Assembly: GCA_020199835.1 (NCBI GenBank)
Contig: JAIVJV010000009.1
Coordinates: forward strand, 558,001-622,000
Reading direction: 5' to 3'
From: Acidobacteriota bacterium
GTDB taxonomy: Bacteria > Acidobacteriota > Blastocatellia > Pyrinomonadales > Pyrinomonadaceae
Length of the DNA stretch: 64,000 nucleotides
The position numbers were made by a program, and so were the translations under genes. A model generated the notes under the pieces. The model ran no database searches. It saw only the letters and a list, made by a program, of their open reading frames with translations, and was not told the DNA's origin. Position 1 is the stretch's first letter. Every line of letters begins with the position of its first letter. This document shows positions 36,256 to 44,387 of the stretch, piece after piece.

Positions 36256-37419
36256 TTATTTTTTGTTTAGTTCGAACTTCCCGACCGTGTCTTCGCCGAT
36301 GCTGCCGAAGTAGAGGGAGCCATTGTGCTCGATGACGTTGGCGATTTGGGCGTAGCAGTCGCGAGAGGGGTTTTGAAGGTTTTCGACGACGCGGCCCTGG
36401 CCATCCAGAGCGAGGACGAAGGAGTAGCGCTGCGCCGCGGGTTGGAGCGATTTAGGTAAGCGGTAAACGACCTTGCGCCAGAACGGATGCGGAAGGAGGC
36501 GATCGAATAACTTTTGTCTCGGTGTTACTAGAGCGAGCCAGAATTTGTCATTGCCGTTTGAAGAAATGCCGTCCGGAAAGCCAGGGAGGTTGTCGATAAA
36601 CACTTCTGGCTGGCTGGACGTGGGAATGTCCGGCGGACCGGACTTGGGAATGTCCGACTGCCCCGAGCCGGAAGTCGCTCCTTGAGCGGCCTTTGGACCA
36701 CTAAGCCAGACTCGCAGCACGCGGTACTTTCCGGTCTCCGCCACTAGCACAAACGACTGGTCTGGACTCACGGCCACGCCGTTCGCAAAGTAAATCCCTT
36801 TCAACAACGTCCGCGCCTTGCCGGTCTTTGGATCGAACGCCAGCAAGCGACCGTTCGGTTGGTGCTCCAGCAGATCGTTGATATGCTGCGACATCGGAAA
36901 CTTGTTCGAAGCCTCGGTGAAATAGATCGTGCCATCCGCGCCGACGTCGAGATCGTTCAGGCAGCCAAACTTCACACCGTCAGCCTCATCTGCGAGCAGC
37001 TTTACTTCGCCCGCTTTGTTTATCGACAGCAAGCCTTTCAGCGCGTCTGTGACAAGCAGATTACCCTCGAGGTCAAAGACCAGTCCCAGCGGACGGCCGT
37101 TCGTGTTGGCAAAAACTCGCGGCGGCATTCCGCTCGGCGGCTGCGTTCCATCCGGCGATAACTGAACAATCCGCCCGTCTTCAAACCCCGCGTAGATCTT
37201 TCCTTCAGCATCGATCGCCACATCCTCAGGCGCGTGGCCTTCGCCCAAACTCAGTCGCTGCACCGGCGCCAAACGCGAGTTCTGTTCATACTGCCCCGTT
37301 AGCGCTGGAGCAGCCGGTGGCGTCCACGCCGCCGGCGCGATCGGCACTGGCGCGAAAAACAAGTAAGCGAACATCGCTGCGAGGAGCGCAACGATGAAGG
37401 AAAGAATGTTTTTCTTCAA
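36256..37419 (-). CDS. strictosidine synthase-like / SMP-30-type six-bladed propeller protein
   Basis: A 387-residue protein with an N-terminal membrane anchor (ILSFIVALLAAMFAYLFF) and a beta-propeller outside the membrane: GHAPEDVAIDAEGKIYAG, GRPLGLVFDLEGNLLVTDA, CLNDLDVGADGTIYFTEAS, FANGVAVSPDQSFVLVAETG and GFPDGISSNGNDKFWLAL. It matches the strictosidine synthase/APMAP branch, a family of lactonases and arylesterases. Between blades, at about residues 245-265, is a low-complexity insert (SGSGQSDIPKSGPPDI) encoded by a tandem DNA repeat. It lies 17 bases downstream of the GrdB-like gene. Confidence 0.85.
   Translation of the reverse strand: MKKNILSFIVALLAAMFAYLFFAPVPIAPAAWTPPAAPALTGQYEQNSRLAPVQRLSLGEGHAPEDVAIDAEGKIYAGFEDGRIVQLSPDGTQPPSGMPPRVFANTNGRPLGLVFDLEGNLLVTDALKGLLSINKAGEVKLLADEADGVKFGCLNDLDVGADGTIYFTEASNKFPMSQHINDLLEHQPNGRLLAFDPKTGKARTLLKGIYFANGVAVSPDQSFVLVAETGKYRVLRVWLSGPKAAQGATSGSGQSDIPKSGPPDIPTSSQPEVFIDNLPGFPDGISSNGNDKFWLALVTPRQKLFDRLLPHPFWRKVVYRLPKSLQPAAQRYSFVLALDGQGRVVENLQNPSRDCYAQIANVIEHNGSLYFGSIGEDTVGKFELNKK
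36616..36656. repeat. in-frame 24-base tandem repeat inside the propeller gene
   Basis: GGACGTGGGAATGTCCG (36616-36632) and GGACTTGGGAATGTCCG (36640-36656) recur with a 24-base period, exactly eight codons, encoding SDIPKSGP/PDIPTSSQ-type units. Each unit is itself quasi-palindromic (GGAC...GTCC). Confidence 0.8.
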
Positions 37420-37436
37420 GATGAGTTAGAAGTGAA

Positions 37437-38237
37437 TCAACGCTCGCCGCGAGCCTTTTCGACCTGACTTTGCAACACTACCGTCAACTGGCGAATGGAG
37501 ACCTGGTCCATCGGTTCAATCAACCGCAGCGCTTCATCGAGAATGCGCCGCTGATGCTCGGGCCAGTTCGGCTGGCCTGCTACACTGCCGAGTTCGCCGG
37601 CGTAGAGCGCCACGCGCGGCGCACGCACGCTTTCCATCACGTCTTTCAGGACCGCAAGCGTCATCGTCGGAATCCCGGCAAGCTCAAGCGCTCGCGCAAT
37701 GAGTCCAACCGATTGATGACACAACCTCGACGCGGGCACCAGCAACGCAGCCTGAACTTCGTACCGGGCAATTCGCTCAAGCAAAGGCGGCACGAGCTCA
37801 TCAACAAGCCGTGCGGCATCCGGAGTAAAACCGCTAAAACTCCAGAAGACAGGATTGAGTTGACCAATGATGCCGTTGTTTTCAAATTCCAGGAGCCGCT
37901 CGATCGGCACTTCGGCATTCATGTCCTGCTGGACCGCGGCCGCATCGTAGCCCCGCGCCACATAGCGCAGGTCTGTATTTCCGACCTCGATGGGGATTTC
38001 GCGAAAACTCGGAGCAGACTTATCAAACGCAGGCGTGCCGTCAATGTAAGCGCCGGCCGAGGAAATCAACGCCAGGTTCAACATCGGCAACGCGCGGCGA
38101 GCCGGCGTGAACGGCGCACGACGATTTCGCACAAACGGGTAATCAGAACCTGCGTCATCCGCCTGGTTCGCTGCGCCGCTACGTTTCCAATCGTCGTAGC
38201 GACTGCGCCAACCGTTAACGTCCTCGATGATTTCCAC
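37437..38237 (-). CDS. glycine/sarcosine/betaine reductase selenoprotein B-like protein, no selenocysteine
   Basis: A 266-residue protein with GrdB/PrdB-type motifs: LALISSAGAYIDGTPAFD, DMNAEVPIERLLEFENNGIIGQL and RLCHQSVGLIARALELAGIPT. In reductases the residue ahead of the CHQS motif is a selenocysteine or Cys; here it reads VPASRLCHQS with no in-frame TGA and only one Cys, so the usual Sec/Cys redox pair is absent. Reductase activity is therefore unlikely and the function is unknown. It sits downstream of the DUF4149 gene in a minus-strand run and 17 bases upstream of the propeller gene. Confidence 0.8.
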   Translation of the reverse strand: MEIIEDVNGWRSRYDDWKRSGAANQADDAGSDYPFVRNRRAPFTPARRALPMLNLALISSAGAYIDGTPAFDKSAPSFREIPIEVGNTDLRYVARGYDAAAVQQDMNAEVPIERLLEFENNGIIGQLNPVFWSFSGFTPDAARLVDELVPPLLERIARYEVQAALLVPASRLCHQSVGLIARALELAGIPTMTLAVLKDVMESVRAPRVALYAGELGSVAGQPNWPEHQRRILDEALRLIEPMDQVSIRQLTVVLQSQVEKARGER

Positions 38238-38261
38238 TTGGCTACCGCATCTCCGTCTAAA

Positions 38262-38732
38262 TTATTGGCGCGCGCCTCGCGCCATCAGCACCAGCGCCAC
38301 CAGGGCGGCAATCATAGCAAGCGAAAGCGCATTAACCGAATACCCGTGCAGGCTGTTGAACGCGACGCGACGTGAATCGTCGGCAGCGATTTGATCGATT
38401 GGCAATTCCAGCGCTGCGCGTATCGCACGCATGCGAGCAGCAATGACCCAATGGCCCACGCCGGTCCCCAATGCGACCAGGCCAAGACAAATTCCTTCGG
38501 CGATAATACGGCCACGGCCCACCGGGCTACGCCGCAGAAAAAGCGTCGCGAGCAACAACAGCGCAACCACGAATCCCGCCACGTTAACCGCGGAAAGGGA
38601 ACGCGTAACGATCGCGCCCGCGATCTCGCTCGCATTCGGCAGCCCGTAAGATCGCAACACGCCAAACGCCGCAGGGGCAACCACCGCGCTAAAAAACAGC
38701 GCCGCGCCGAACCATACCGCGAGCAACACCAA
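38262..38732 (-). CDS. DUF4149 family membrane protein
   Basis: A 156-residue protein with four membrane segments and the family's opening VLLAVWFGAALFFSAVVAPAAF, plus FNSLHGYSVNALSLAMI near the end. The start is uncertain. TTG 38732 is given here, but no good Shine-Dalgarno precedes it; an ATT at 38750-38748 stands seven bases after a perfect AGGAG (38758-38762) and would restore the usual N-terminal stretch before the first membrane helix. No ATG lies in frame before the upstream stop. It lies 32 bases after the DUF309 gene. Confidence 0.85.
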   Translation of the reverse strand: MVLLAVWFGAALFFSAVVAPAAFGVLRSYGLPNASEIAGAIVTRSLSAVNVAGFVVALLLLATLFLRRSPVGRGRIIAEGICLGLVALGTGVGHWVIAARMRAIRAALELPIDQIAADDSRRVAFNSLHGYSVNALSLAMIAALVALVLMARGARQ

Positions 38733-38764
38733 CCTTGTGAAGTTAAGAATAGGCCAGCTCCTCG

Positions 38765-39211
38765 TTAATCATAATCGTCGATCGCCGCTAACAGCCGAAT
38801 CTTCGGCGCAACTATCTCCGGCATCGGCAACTCTCGCGGATCGGCAGCAGTCAACAACCATGACAACGCTTTATCGAGTTGCGACTGATACTCCTCCAAG
38901 TCCAACGACATGAACACGCGACAACCCAGTCGCGCAAACTTCTCTTTCGCACGCAAATACATTTGTCGTGCGGCGCCCGGGCGGCCGATGTCCAGATGAT
39001 GAAAGGCGACTGCCGATTGGATCATCGCCTGGAGAAACAGTTTCTCCTGTGGTCCAACCTCGCCCATCCAACGCTCTTCCCACGCATCGTGCGCGGCGTG
39101 AAATTCGCCCGCGTTGTAAAGATCGATCCCGGCGATGTATTCCACTGGATACGCGGCGATGTGCGCGTCTGAATACGGCGTTGCAAGTTCAGCCATTGAT
39201 TCGTTGTGCAT
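38765..39211 (-). CDS. DUF309 family protein
   Basis: A 148-residue helical protein with the DUF309 core: DLYNAGEFHAAHDAWEERWMG, QEKLFLQAMIQSAVAFHHL and GAARQMYLRA. Function unknown; the conserved His and Glu suggest metal binding. ATG 39211 overlaps the flavoprotein gene by 23 bases; the in-frame ATG 39196 would give an 8-base overlap, like the next junction in this unit. Confidence 0.85.
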   Translation of the reverse strand: MHNESMAELATPYSDAHIAAYPVEYIAGIDLYNAGEFHAAHDAWEERWMGEVGPQEKLFLQAMIQSAVAFHHLDIGRPGAARQMYLRAKEKFARLGCRVFMSLDLEEYQSQLDKALSWLLTAADPRELPMPEIVAPKIRLLAAIDDYD

Positions 39212-40115
39212 TCAAACGCGCCGCGATCACTTTCGCTGCCGTCGCGCCCGCGCCAGTGGCGCCGCTAATCGTCGGCGCGATTGGATTCGAAACGTCGCCA
39301 ATCGCAAAGACCATCGGCGCGCTCGTCTCCTGCTCGCTGTTGACGGTAACGAAACCTCTTTGGTTCAACTGCAACTGCTCGCGGACCAGCTCTGTGTTTG
39401 GTTCGACCCCGATGCGAATCACCAGCCCGCGAACAGCTAACTGAAACGGTTTCAAACCATCTTTACGTTGAATCTCTACACCTTCCAAATGATCGTCGCC
39501 GATGATACGCGTCAGCACGGATTCGGTGAAAACCGTCACCGCATGGTTCGGCTGAAGACGCTCGACAAACTCGCGTCGCGCGCGCAGTTTCTTCCCGCGA
39601 TGAACAAGGGTAACAGTCGGACAAACTTCCGCCAGCAGCAACGCATTCTCAACCGCGGCATCACCGCCGCCAACGACACAAACGTCGTGACCAGCGAAGA
39701 GATCGCGGTCGCGAGCGGCGGATTCTATCATTCCTTTTCCAGCGAGTTCCTTCTCGCCCGGAAGACCAAGCGACCTTGAACGAACACCGGTCGCCAGAAT
39801 GATCGTAATCGACTGCAAACGTTCACCACTGCGCAGTGAAATTCGCTTCGCGCGCAGATCGATCGATTCGATCTCAGTTTGTGTCCACAGATCGAAACCG
39901 GCGTCAGAAACGTCTTTGGTGAAAAGTTCGAGTAGTTCCGCGCCGTTGCGCGCTTTTAGACCGAGATAGTTGCTGAGCGGATTGTAGACGCGGTGTAGTT
40001 GACCACCGATCTCTTCAGCCTGCTCCAGCACGAGCGTGTCAAGACCGAGTTCATCACACCAAAAGGCTGCTGACAGACCTGCCGGCCCGGCGCCGATGAT
40101 GATCACGTCATGCAT
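39189..40115 (-). CDS. thioredoxin reductase-like FAD/NAD(P)H oxidoreductase lacking CxxC (FNR-like)
   Basis: A 308-residue two-domain flavoprotein: FAD motif IIIGAGPAGLSAAFW, NAD(P) motif VCVVGGGDAAVENALLL and the C-terminal FAIGDVSN. The redox CxxC that thioredoxin reductases carry just before the NAD(P) motif is absent; the site reads ESAARDRDLFAGHDV. It is therefore more likely a ferredoxin/flavodoxin-NADP reductase or an orphan oxidase-like relative than a thioredoxin reductase. A possible electron partner is the 2Fe-2S protein at 41530, inferred from proximity. It overlaps the DUF6687-like gene by 8 bases. Confidence 0.88.
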   Translation of the reverse strand: MHDVIIIGAGPAGLSAAFWCDELGLDTLVLEQAEEIGGQLHRVYNPLSNYLGLKARNGAELLELFTKDVSDAGFDLWTQTEIESIDLRAKRISLRSGERLQSITIILATGVRSRSLGLPGEKELAGKGMIESAARDRDLFAGHDVCVVGGGDAAVENALLLAEVCPTVTLVHRGKKLRARREFVERLQPNHAVTVFTESVLTRIIGDDHLEGVEIQRKDGLKPFQLAVRGLVIRIGVEPNTELVREQLQLNQRGFVTVNSEQETSAPMVFAIGDVSNPIAPTISGATGAGATAAKVIAARLNAQRING

Positions 40116-41154
40116 GTGTTAGACGTCGAAGGTCGTCGAGTGCTTCGTACCTGCCGCCGGTCAATGCGTCCAAAACATGCTCCGGATGTAATCGGGAGGG
40201 CGTCAACGATCCGCTTTCATCCAAAAACTTCGCGGCGGACGTCATCTCGCTGTGATCCGTCTTCCACTGCCCGTTACCACTAGCTTCCCTCTCATTCAAC
40301 GCGTGTAACGCGACACTCAGGTCACGACGTTTGATACGCGGGCGCACCACCGTTTCAGCCCACGAATAGTACGGATAATCGAGCCGGTAGAACCATCCGC
40401 CCTTGGTCGGAATCGCGATCAGAAATAGTTCGCCGCGCGCGTATTTCGAGATCGCTGTGAACGGAGCGGAGTGCCTGGTCGGACTAAACCCGCCGCCACT
40501 GAAAATCTCCGGAGCAAGTGTGACGAGGGAAATGCCAGAATCCAAAAACCATCGGACTTGCGACCTGCCACTCTCGAAACTCTCGAGCGCATCGGCGACA
40601 GCCTTCCAACCGTCGCGCCACAGCGGCTCATACGCATTAACGTTCGTAAGCAGCCGTTCAACTTCCGGCAACGCCAGCTCATACGCGACGGCATCGTTGT
40701 CTACGATGCGCGTCGCAAACTCACGCCCCGCAAGCATTTGCGCCAACGGCGAACCATCATCATTGTTCGGGCTCGACTGTTCGGCGCCCTGGATCGCGAT
40801 GCTCACGCGCACACCATCGTCGCTCGAGTGCTCGGAAAAGTCCCCGGCTTCGGCTGCTGCAATCAGCAAATCGCGAAACTCCAACGCGCGCTGACCGTTC
40901 ATCACGGTCCAAACCGACAACACACCATCACAATCGAAGTGATTGTTCGTGACCAGATCGATGCCCTGCGTAAACGAATCACGGTCAGGCGAAGCAACGA
41001 GATTCAACGCGATCTCGGTCGAGGTATCAGCCTTCAATTCCGCCGGCGTCTCGTTTCCTTCCCAGTGAGAAAAATGAACGCTGTTGGGTACCGTTCCATC
41101 TATTGACAACTTGGGCGTTTTATCAAGCGCGTCTGTGTAGAATTCGAATCTCAT
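40108..41154 (-). CDS. DUF6687-like protein
   Basis: A 348-residue soluble protein from ATG 41154 (MRFEFYTDAL); ten more codons extend to 41184 but are less likely. Visible blocks: VPNSVHFSHWEGNETPAELKAD, DLVTNNHFDCDGVLSVWTV, NVNAYEPLWRDGW and GGWFYRLDYPYYSWAETV. The HFDCDG block resembles metal-binding motifs of DHH-type phosphoesterases, but the rest does not. The family name is my best recall. It heads the minus-strand run of five overlapping or close genes. Confidence 0.65.
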   Translation of the reverse strand: MRFEFYTDALDKTPKLSIDGTVPNSVHFSHWEGNETPAELKADTSTEIALNLVASPDRDSFTQGIDLVTNNHFDCDGVLSVWTVMNGQRALEFRDLLIAAAEAGDFSEHSSDDGVRVSIAIQGAEQSSPNNDDGSPLAQMLAGREFATRIVDNDAVAYELALPEVERLLTNVNAYEPLWRDGWKAVADALESFESGRSQVRWFLDSGISLVTLAPEIFSGGGFSPTRHSAPFTAISKYARGELFLIAIPTKGGWFYRLDYPYYSWAETVVRPRIKRRDLSVALHALNEREASGNGQWKTDHSEMTSAAKFLDESGSLTPSRLHPEHVLDALTGGRYEALDDLRRLTHA

Positions 41155-41204
41155 AGCGCAGAGTGTAGCGCACGCGCCGCACAAACGCGTAAGATACCGG
41201 CGCT

Positions 41205-41525
41205 ATGGAAGAGATCACCGCAACTGAACTAAAACAACGCCTCGACAACGGCGACGACATCCAAATCATCGACGTGCGCGAAGACGTCGAAGTCGCGATC
41301 GCGCGCATTCCAAATTCCGTCCACATCCCGCTCGGGCAAGTGCTGAATCGCATCAACGAGATCGACCCAAACCGCGAAACGGTCGTGCACTGCAAGATGG
41401 GCGGCCGCAGCGCCCGCGCGATCGAAGCGTTACAGCGTTCCGGATTTCAGGGGAAGTTGGTCAACCTGAAGGGTGGAATTATCGATTGGTCTAACGAGGT
41501 CGATCCAAGCGTTCCTAAATACTAG
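41205..41525 (+). CDS. rhodanese-like sulfurtransferase
   Basis: A 106-residue single-domain rhodanese. It opens EEITATELKQRLDNGDDIQIIDVRE, and the catalytic loop is HCKMGGRSARA with its Cys. It transfers sulfane sulfur from a persulfide. It is divergent from the DUF6687-like gene, 50 bases away, and convergent with the 2Fe-2S protein. Confidence 0.92.
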   Translation: MEEITATELKQRLDNGDDIQIIDVREDVEVAIARIPNSVHIPLGQVLNRINEIDPNRETVVHCKMGGRSARAIEALQRSGFQGKLVNLKGGIIDWSNEVDPSVPKY

Positions 41526-41529
41526 GCAG

Positions 41530-41874
41530 CTATTTCGTGATTCCGTCGAGCTCGATAAAACGGCTGAGCTTAGTGATTACCATTCCGTCTTCACACACGA
41601 GGCGGCACGAAAGTGCGGGTCTGTCGTTCTGCTCGGTTTGGCCTTGTTGGTGATACCAGATCTGGCAATTGGTACATTCGCCGTTCCAGCAGAAATCACC
41701 GTATGAGATCGTGTTGATCGAGAGGTATTGAAAACAACGCAACAGACGGTTATTTTCCGGCACGTTGACCGTGCGACCCAGAACCTCAATGCTGACGAGC
41801 TTCTCGTAAGGATCCAGTAGATCAGGAGCAGCAAACTCTTCGAGCCCATTGCTTGCTGCGCTTTGTTCACTCAT
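41530..41874 (-). CDS. plant-type 2Fe-2S ferredoxin-like protein
   Basis: A 114-residue protein with the plant-type cluster motif C-x4-C-x2-C (CWNGECTNC) followed by a fourth Cys in LSCRLVCEDGM; LGRTVNVPENNRLLRCFQYL precedes it. The 25-residue Ser/Glu/Ala N-terminus is extra. It probably shuttles electrons. Its stop lies 4 bases from the rhodanese stop (convergent). Confidence 0.82.
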   Translation of the reverse strand: MSEQSAASNGLEEFAAPDLLDPYEKLVSIEVLGRTVNVPENNRLLRCFQYLSINTISYGDFCWNGECTNCQIWYHQQGQTEQNDRPALSCRLVCEDGMVITKLSRFIELDGITK

Positions 41875-41935
41875 AGGCAGCGGCAGTATAATCGCTCACT
41901 CATTAATTTGTAACCGAAACGCGGGGGTTTAACAT

Positions 41936-42157
41936 TTGGCCTTAGTCATTTATACCAAGCCGGGATGTCCTTACTGCCAGCAAGCGCGTGAGCACTACAC
42001 CAAGAAAGGTATCCCTTTTCTCGATTACGACGCGCAAAACGACAAAGCGCGACGCGCGGAAATGTTCTCGTATTCCGGAGGCGACCCGACAGTGCCTTGC
42101 CTAGTGGAGGACGGTAAATACATCGGTTCCGGTTGGGGCAACCCGCCACGCGGTTGA
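41936..42157 (+). CDS. glutaredoxin-like protein, UXX-star type (Cys form)
   Basis: A 73-residue thioredoxin-fold mini-protein starting at TTG 41936: LVIYTKPGCPYCQQAREHYTKK with active site CPYC and the glutaredoxin cis-Pro in PTVPCLVEDGKYIG. Its short, Gly/Pro-rich end (GWGNPPRG) recalls the UXX-star family, where the first active-site residue is selenocysteine in some members; here both are Cys. It lacks the C-terminal helix of full glutaredoxins. Confidence 0.8.
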   Translation: MALVIYTKPGCPYCQQAREHYTKKGIPFLDYDAQNDKARRAEMFSYSGGDPTVPCLVEDGKYIGSGWGNPPRG

Positions 42158-42245
42158 ACGGTTCACGATTAGCCGGCGTGCCCGGCTTCCGAAAAAAAAC
42201 CCTGTCTCCTCTCAAAAACAATCTGACCCGATGGAAGGTGGCGTC

Positions 42246-44381
42246 ATGCGGAAGAAATCCATTCACCTTTTGACGTTGGTGTTTTTAGTATCATGCATGC
42301 TTTCGATAAACGGCGTACTGAGAGCACAATCAAACGGAGGCCCCGCGCCCGATAAAGCACCGATGGCGGAAAAGAAATCGAAGATTACGGACATTCATGG
42401 AGAAAAACTCGTTGACGAGTATTTCTGGCTCCGTGAAAAAAACAACCCCGCGGTCATCGCGCATTTGAAAGTTGAGGACGCCTACGCCGAACAGGTCATG
42501 AAACCGACCGCGGCGTTGCAGGAGAAGCTCTACAAAGAGATGCTCAGCCACATCAAGCAAACGGACACAAACGTGCCGTATCGCTGGGGCACTCATTTCT
42601 ATTACACACGGACCGAAGAAGGTAAGCAGTATCCGATATTCTGTCGCAAGCGCAATCTGGAGGCTCCGGAAGAGATCGTTCTCGACGTGAATGAACTCGC
42701 CAAAGGGCAGAAGTTCATGAGCATCGGATTATTCGTTCCGAGCGACGACGGCAACCTGCTCGCTTACAGCACTGACAGCACGGGCTATCGGCAGTACACG
42801 CTGCAAGTCAAGAATCTCCGCACGGGTGAGTTGTTCCCGGAACGCATCGAGCGCGTGAACAACATGGCCTGGGCCACCGACAACAAGACGGTCTTCTACG
42901 TAACTGAAGACGCGGTCACGAAGCGCAACGACAAGTTTTTCCGTCACGTTCTCGGCACGGACAAAACGGATCTGGTTTACGAAGAGAAAGACGAACTCTT
43001 CGACATCGGCACCAGCCGCTCGCGTGACAAGACCATGATCTTTGTCGAAGCGTTCAGTAAGACTTCGACGGACGTCCGTTACCTGCCGGCAAACGAGCCG
43101 ACTGCTTCGTTGAAAGTGATTCTGCCGCGCCAGGCCGAGCACGAGTACGACGTCGATCATCGTCTCGACCAGTTCTACATTCGCACCAATAAAGGCGCGA
43201 AGAATTTCCGCGTCGTTACCGCGCCCGTAAGCGATCCATCCGAAAAGAACTGGAAAGAATTTGTGGCGCACCGCCCCGAAGTGAAGGTCGAGGCGATCAC
43301 GTTGTTTGGGCATTACGCGGTGTTATCTGCATGGGAAAACGGGTTGCAGCAAATTGAAGTCAAGCCCTTCGGATCAAGCACCACGCGCCGCATCAAGTTT
43401 CCCGAACCGGTTTATGCGACTTTTCTGACGTCTAATCGCGAGTTCGAAAGCTCAGTACTGCGCTACAGCTACAACTCGCTTGTGACTCCAAATTCCATCT
43501 TTGACTACGACATGAACACGGGCAAATCGACGCTGTTGAAGCAACAGGAAGTGCCCGGTGGTTTCGACCGCGCGAACTACAAGTCGGAACGTGTGTTTGC
43601 CACTGCTTCCGACGGCACGAAGATCCCGATGTCGATGGTCTATCGCAAAGGAGTCAAGCTGGACGGCTCAGCGCCGCTGTTGCTTTATGCCTACGGTTCG
43701 TACGGGATTTCAATTCCGCCGACCTTCTCGTCCAATCGCCTGAGCCTGCTCGATCGCGGTGTCATTTTCGTGATTGGACACATTCGCGGCGGTGGTGAGT
43801 TGGGCGAAGAGTGGCGCAAGGCCGGCAGGATGATGAACAAGATGAACACGTTCACGGATTTCATCGCCTGCGCTGAAGCGTTGATCAAGCAGAAGTACAC
43901 GTCTGCAGATCGAATCGTGATCGAAGGTGGCAGCGCCGGCGGGTTGCTGATGGGCGTGGTGAGCAACATGCGGCCGGACCTTTTCAAAGCCGTCGTCTCG
44001 CACGTGCCGTTTGTGGACGTGCTCAACACGATGCTCGATGCGACGTTGCCGTTAACCACGAGTGAATACATCGAGTGGGGCAATCCGAACGACAAGCCGG
44101 CTTACGAGTACATGAAGAAGTATTCGCCTTACGACAACGTGGCGACGAAAAACTATCCGGCGACGCTCGTGAAAGTTTCGCTCAACGACAGCCAGGTGCC
44201 CTATTGGGAAGGCGCGAAGCTGGTAGCAAAAATGCGCGCGATGAAAACAGATAACAATCCATTGCTGTTGAAGGTAAACTTTGGCGCCGGTCACGGTGGC
44301 GCGTCCGGCCGTTACGATGCCCTGCGCGAGACAGCATTTGATTACAGCTTCATTCTGTGGCAAATGGGCATCTCTGAATAA
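42246..44381 (+). CDS. exported prolyl oligopeptidase (S9A)
   Basis: A 711-residue serine peptidase cutting after Pro in short peptides. ATG 42246 is chosen over ATG 42231 because AAGGTGG precedes it and the signal peptide then starts correctly. The leader (LLTLVFLVSCMLSINGVLRAQS) includes LVSC, which could be a lipobox, or a later SPI site. A propeller domain (about 80-430) precedes the hydrolase domain with Ser563 (GGSAGG), Asp648 (NDSQVPY) and His683 (GAGHGG). Seven bases separate it from the downstream kinase gene. Confidence 0.93.
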   Translation: MRKKSIHLLTLVFLVSCMLSINGVLRAQSNGGPAPDKAPMAEKKSKITDIHGEKLVDEYFWLREKNNPAVIAHLKVEDAYAEQVMKPTAALQEKLYKEMLSHIKQTDTNVPYRWGTHFYYTRTEEGKQYPIFCRKRNLEAPEEIVLDVNELAKGQKFMSIGLFVPSDDGNLLAYSTDSTGYRQYTLQVKNLRTGELFPERIERVNNMAWATDNKTVFYVTEDAVTKRNDKFFRHVLGTDKTDLVYEEKDELFDIGTSRSRDKTMIFVEAFSKTSTDVRYLPANEPTASLKVILPRQAEHEYDVDHRLDQFYIRTNKGAKNFRVVTAPVSDPSEKNWKEFVAHRPEVKVEAITLFGHYAVLSAWENGLQQIEVKPFGSSTTRRIKFPEPVYATFLTSNREFESSVLRYSYNSLVTPNSIFDYDMNTGKSTLLKQQEVPGGFDRANYKSERVFATASDGTKIPMSMVYRKGVKLDGSAPLLLYAYGSYGISIPPTFSSNRLSLLDRGVIFVIGHIRGGGELGEEWRKAGRMMNKMNTFTDFIACAEALIKQKYTSADRIVIEGGSAGGLLMGVVSNMRPDLFKAVVSHVPFVDVLNTMLDATLPLTTSEYIEWGNPNDKPAYEYMKKYSPYDNVATKNYPATLVKVSLNDSQVPYWEGAKLVAKMRAMKTDNNPLLLKVNFGAGHGGASGRYDALRETAFDYSFILWQMGISE

Positions 44382-44387
44382 CACTGG

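Noticed and set aside
36256..37419. Frameshift in the propeller gene at the repeat
   Set aside because: The repeat period is a multiple of three and the frame continues with clear propeller blades on both sides.
37470..38375. 301-codon plus-strand frame
   Set aside because: Antisense to the GrdB-like and DUF4149 genes; no recognisable motif.
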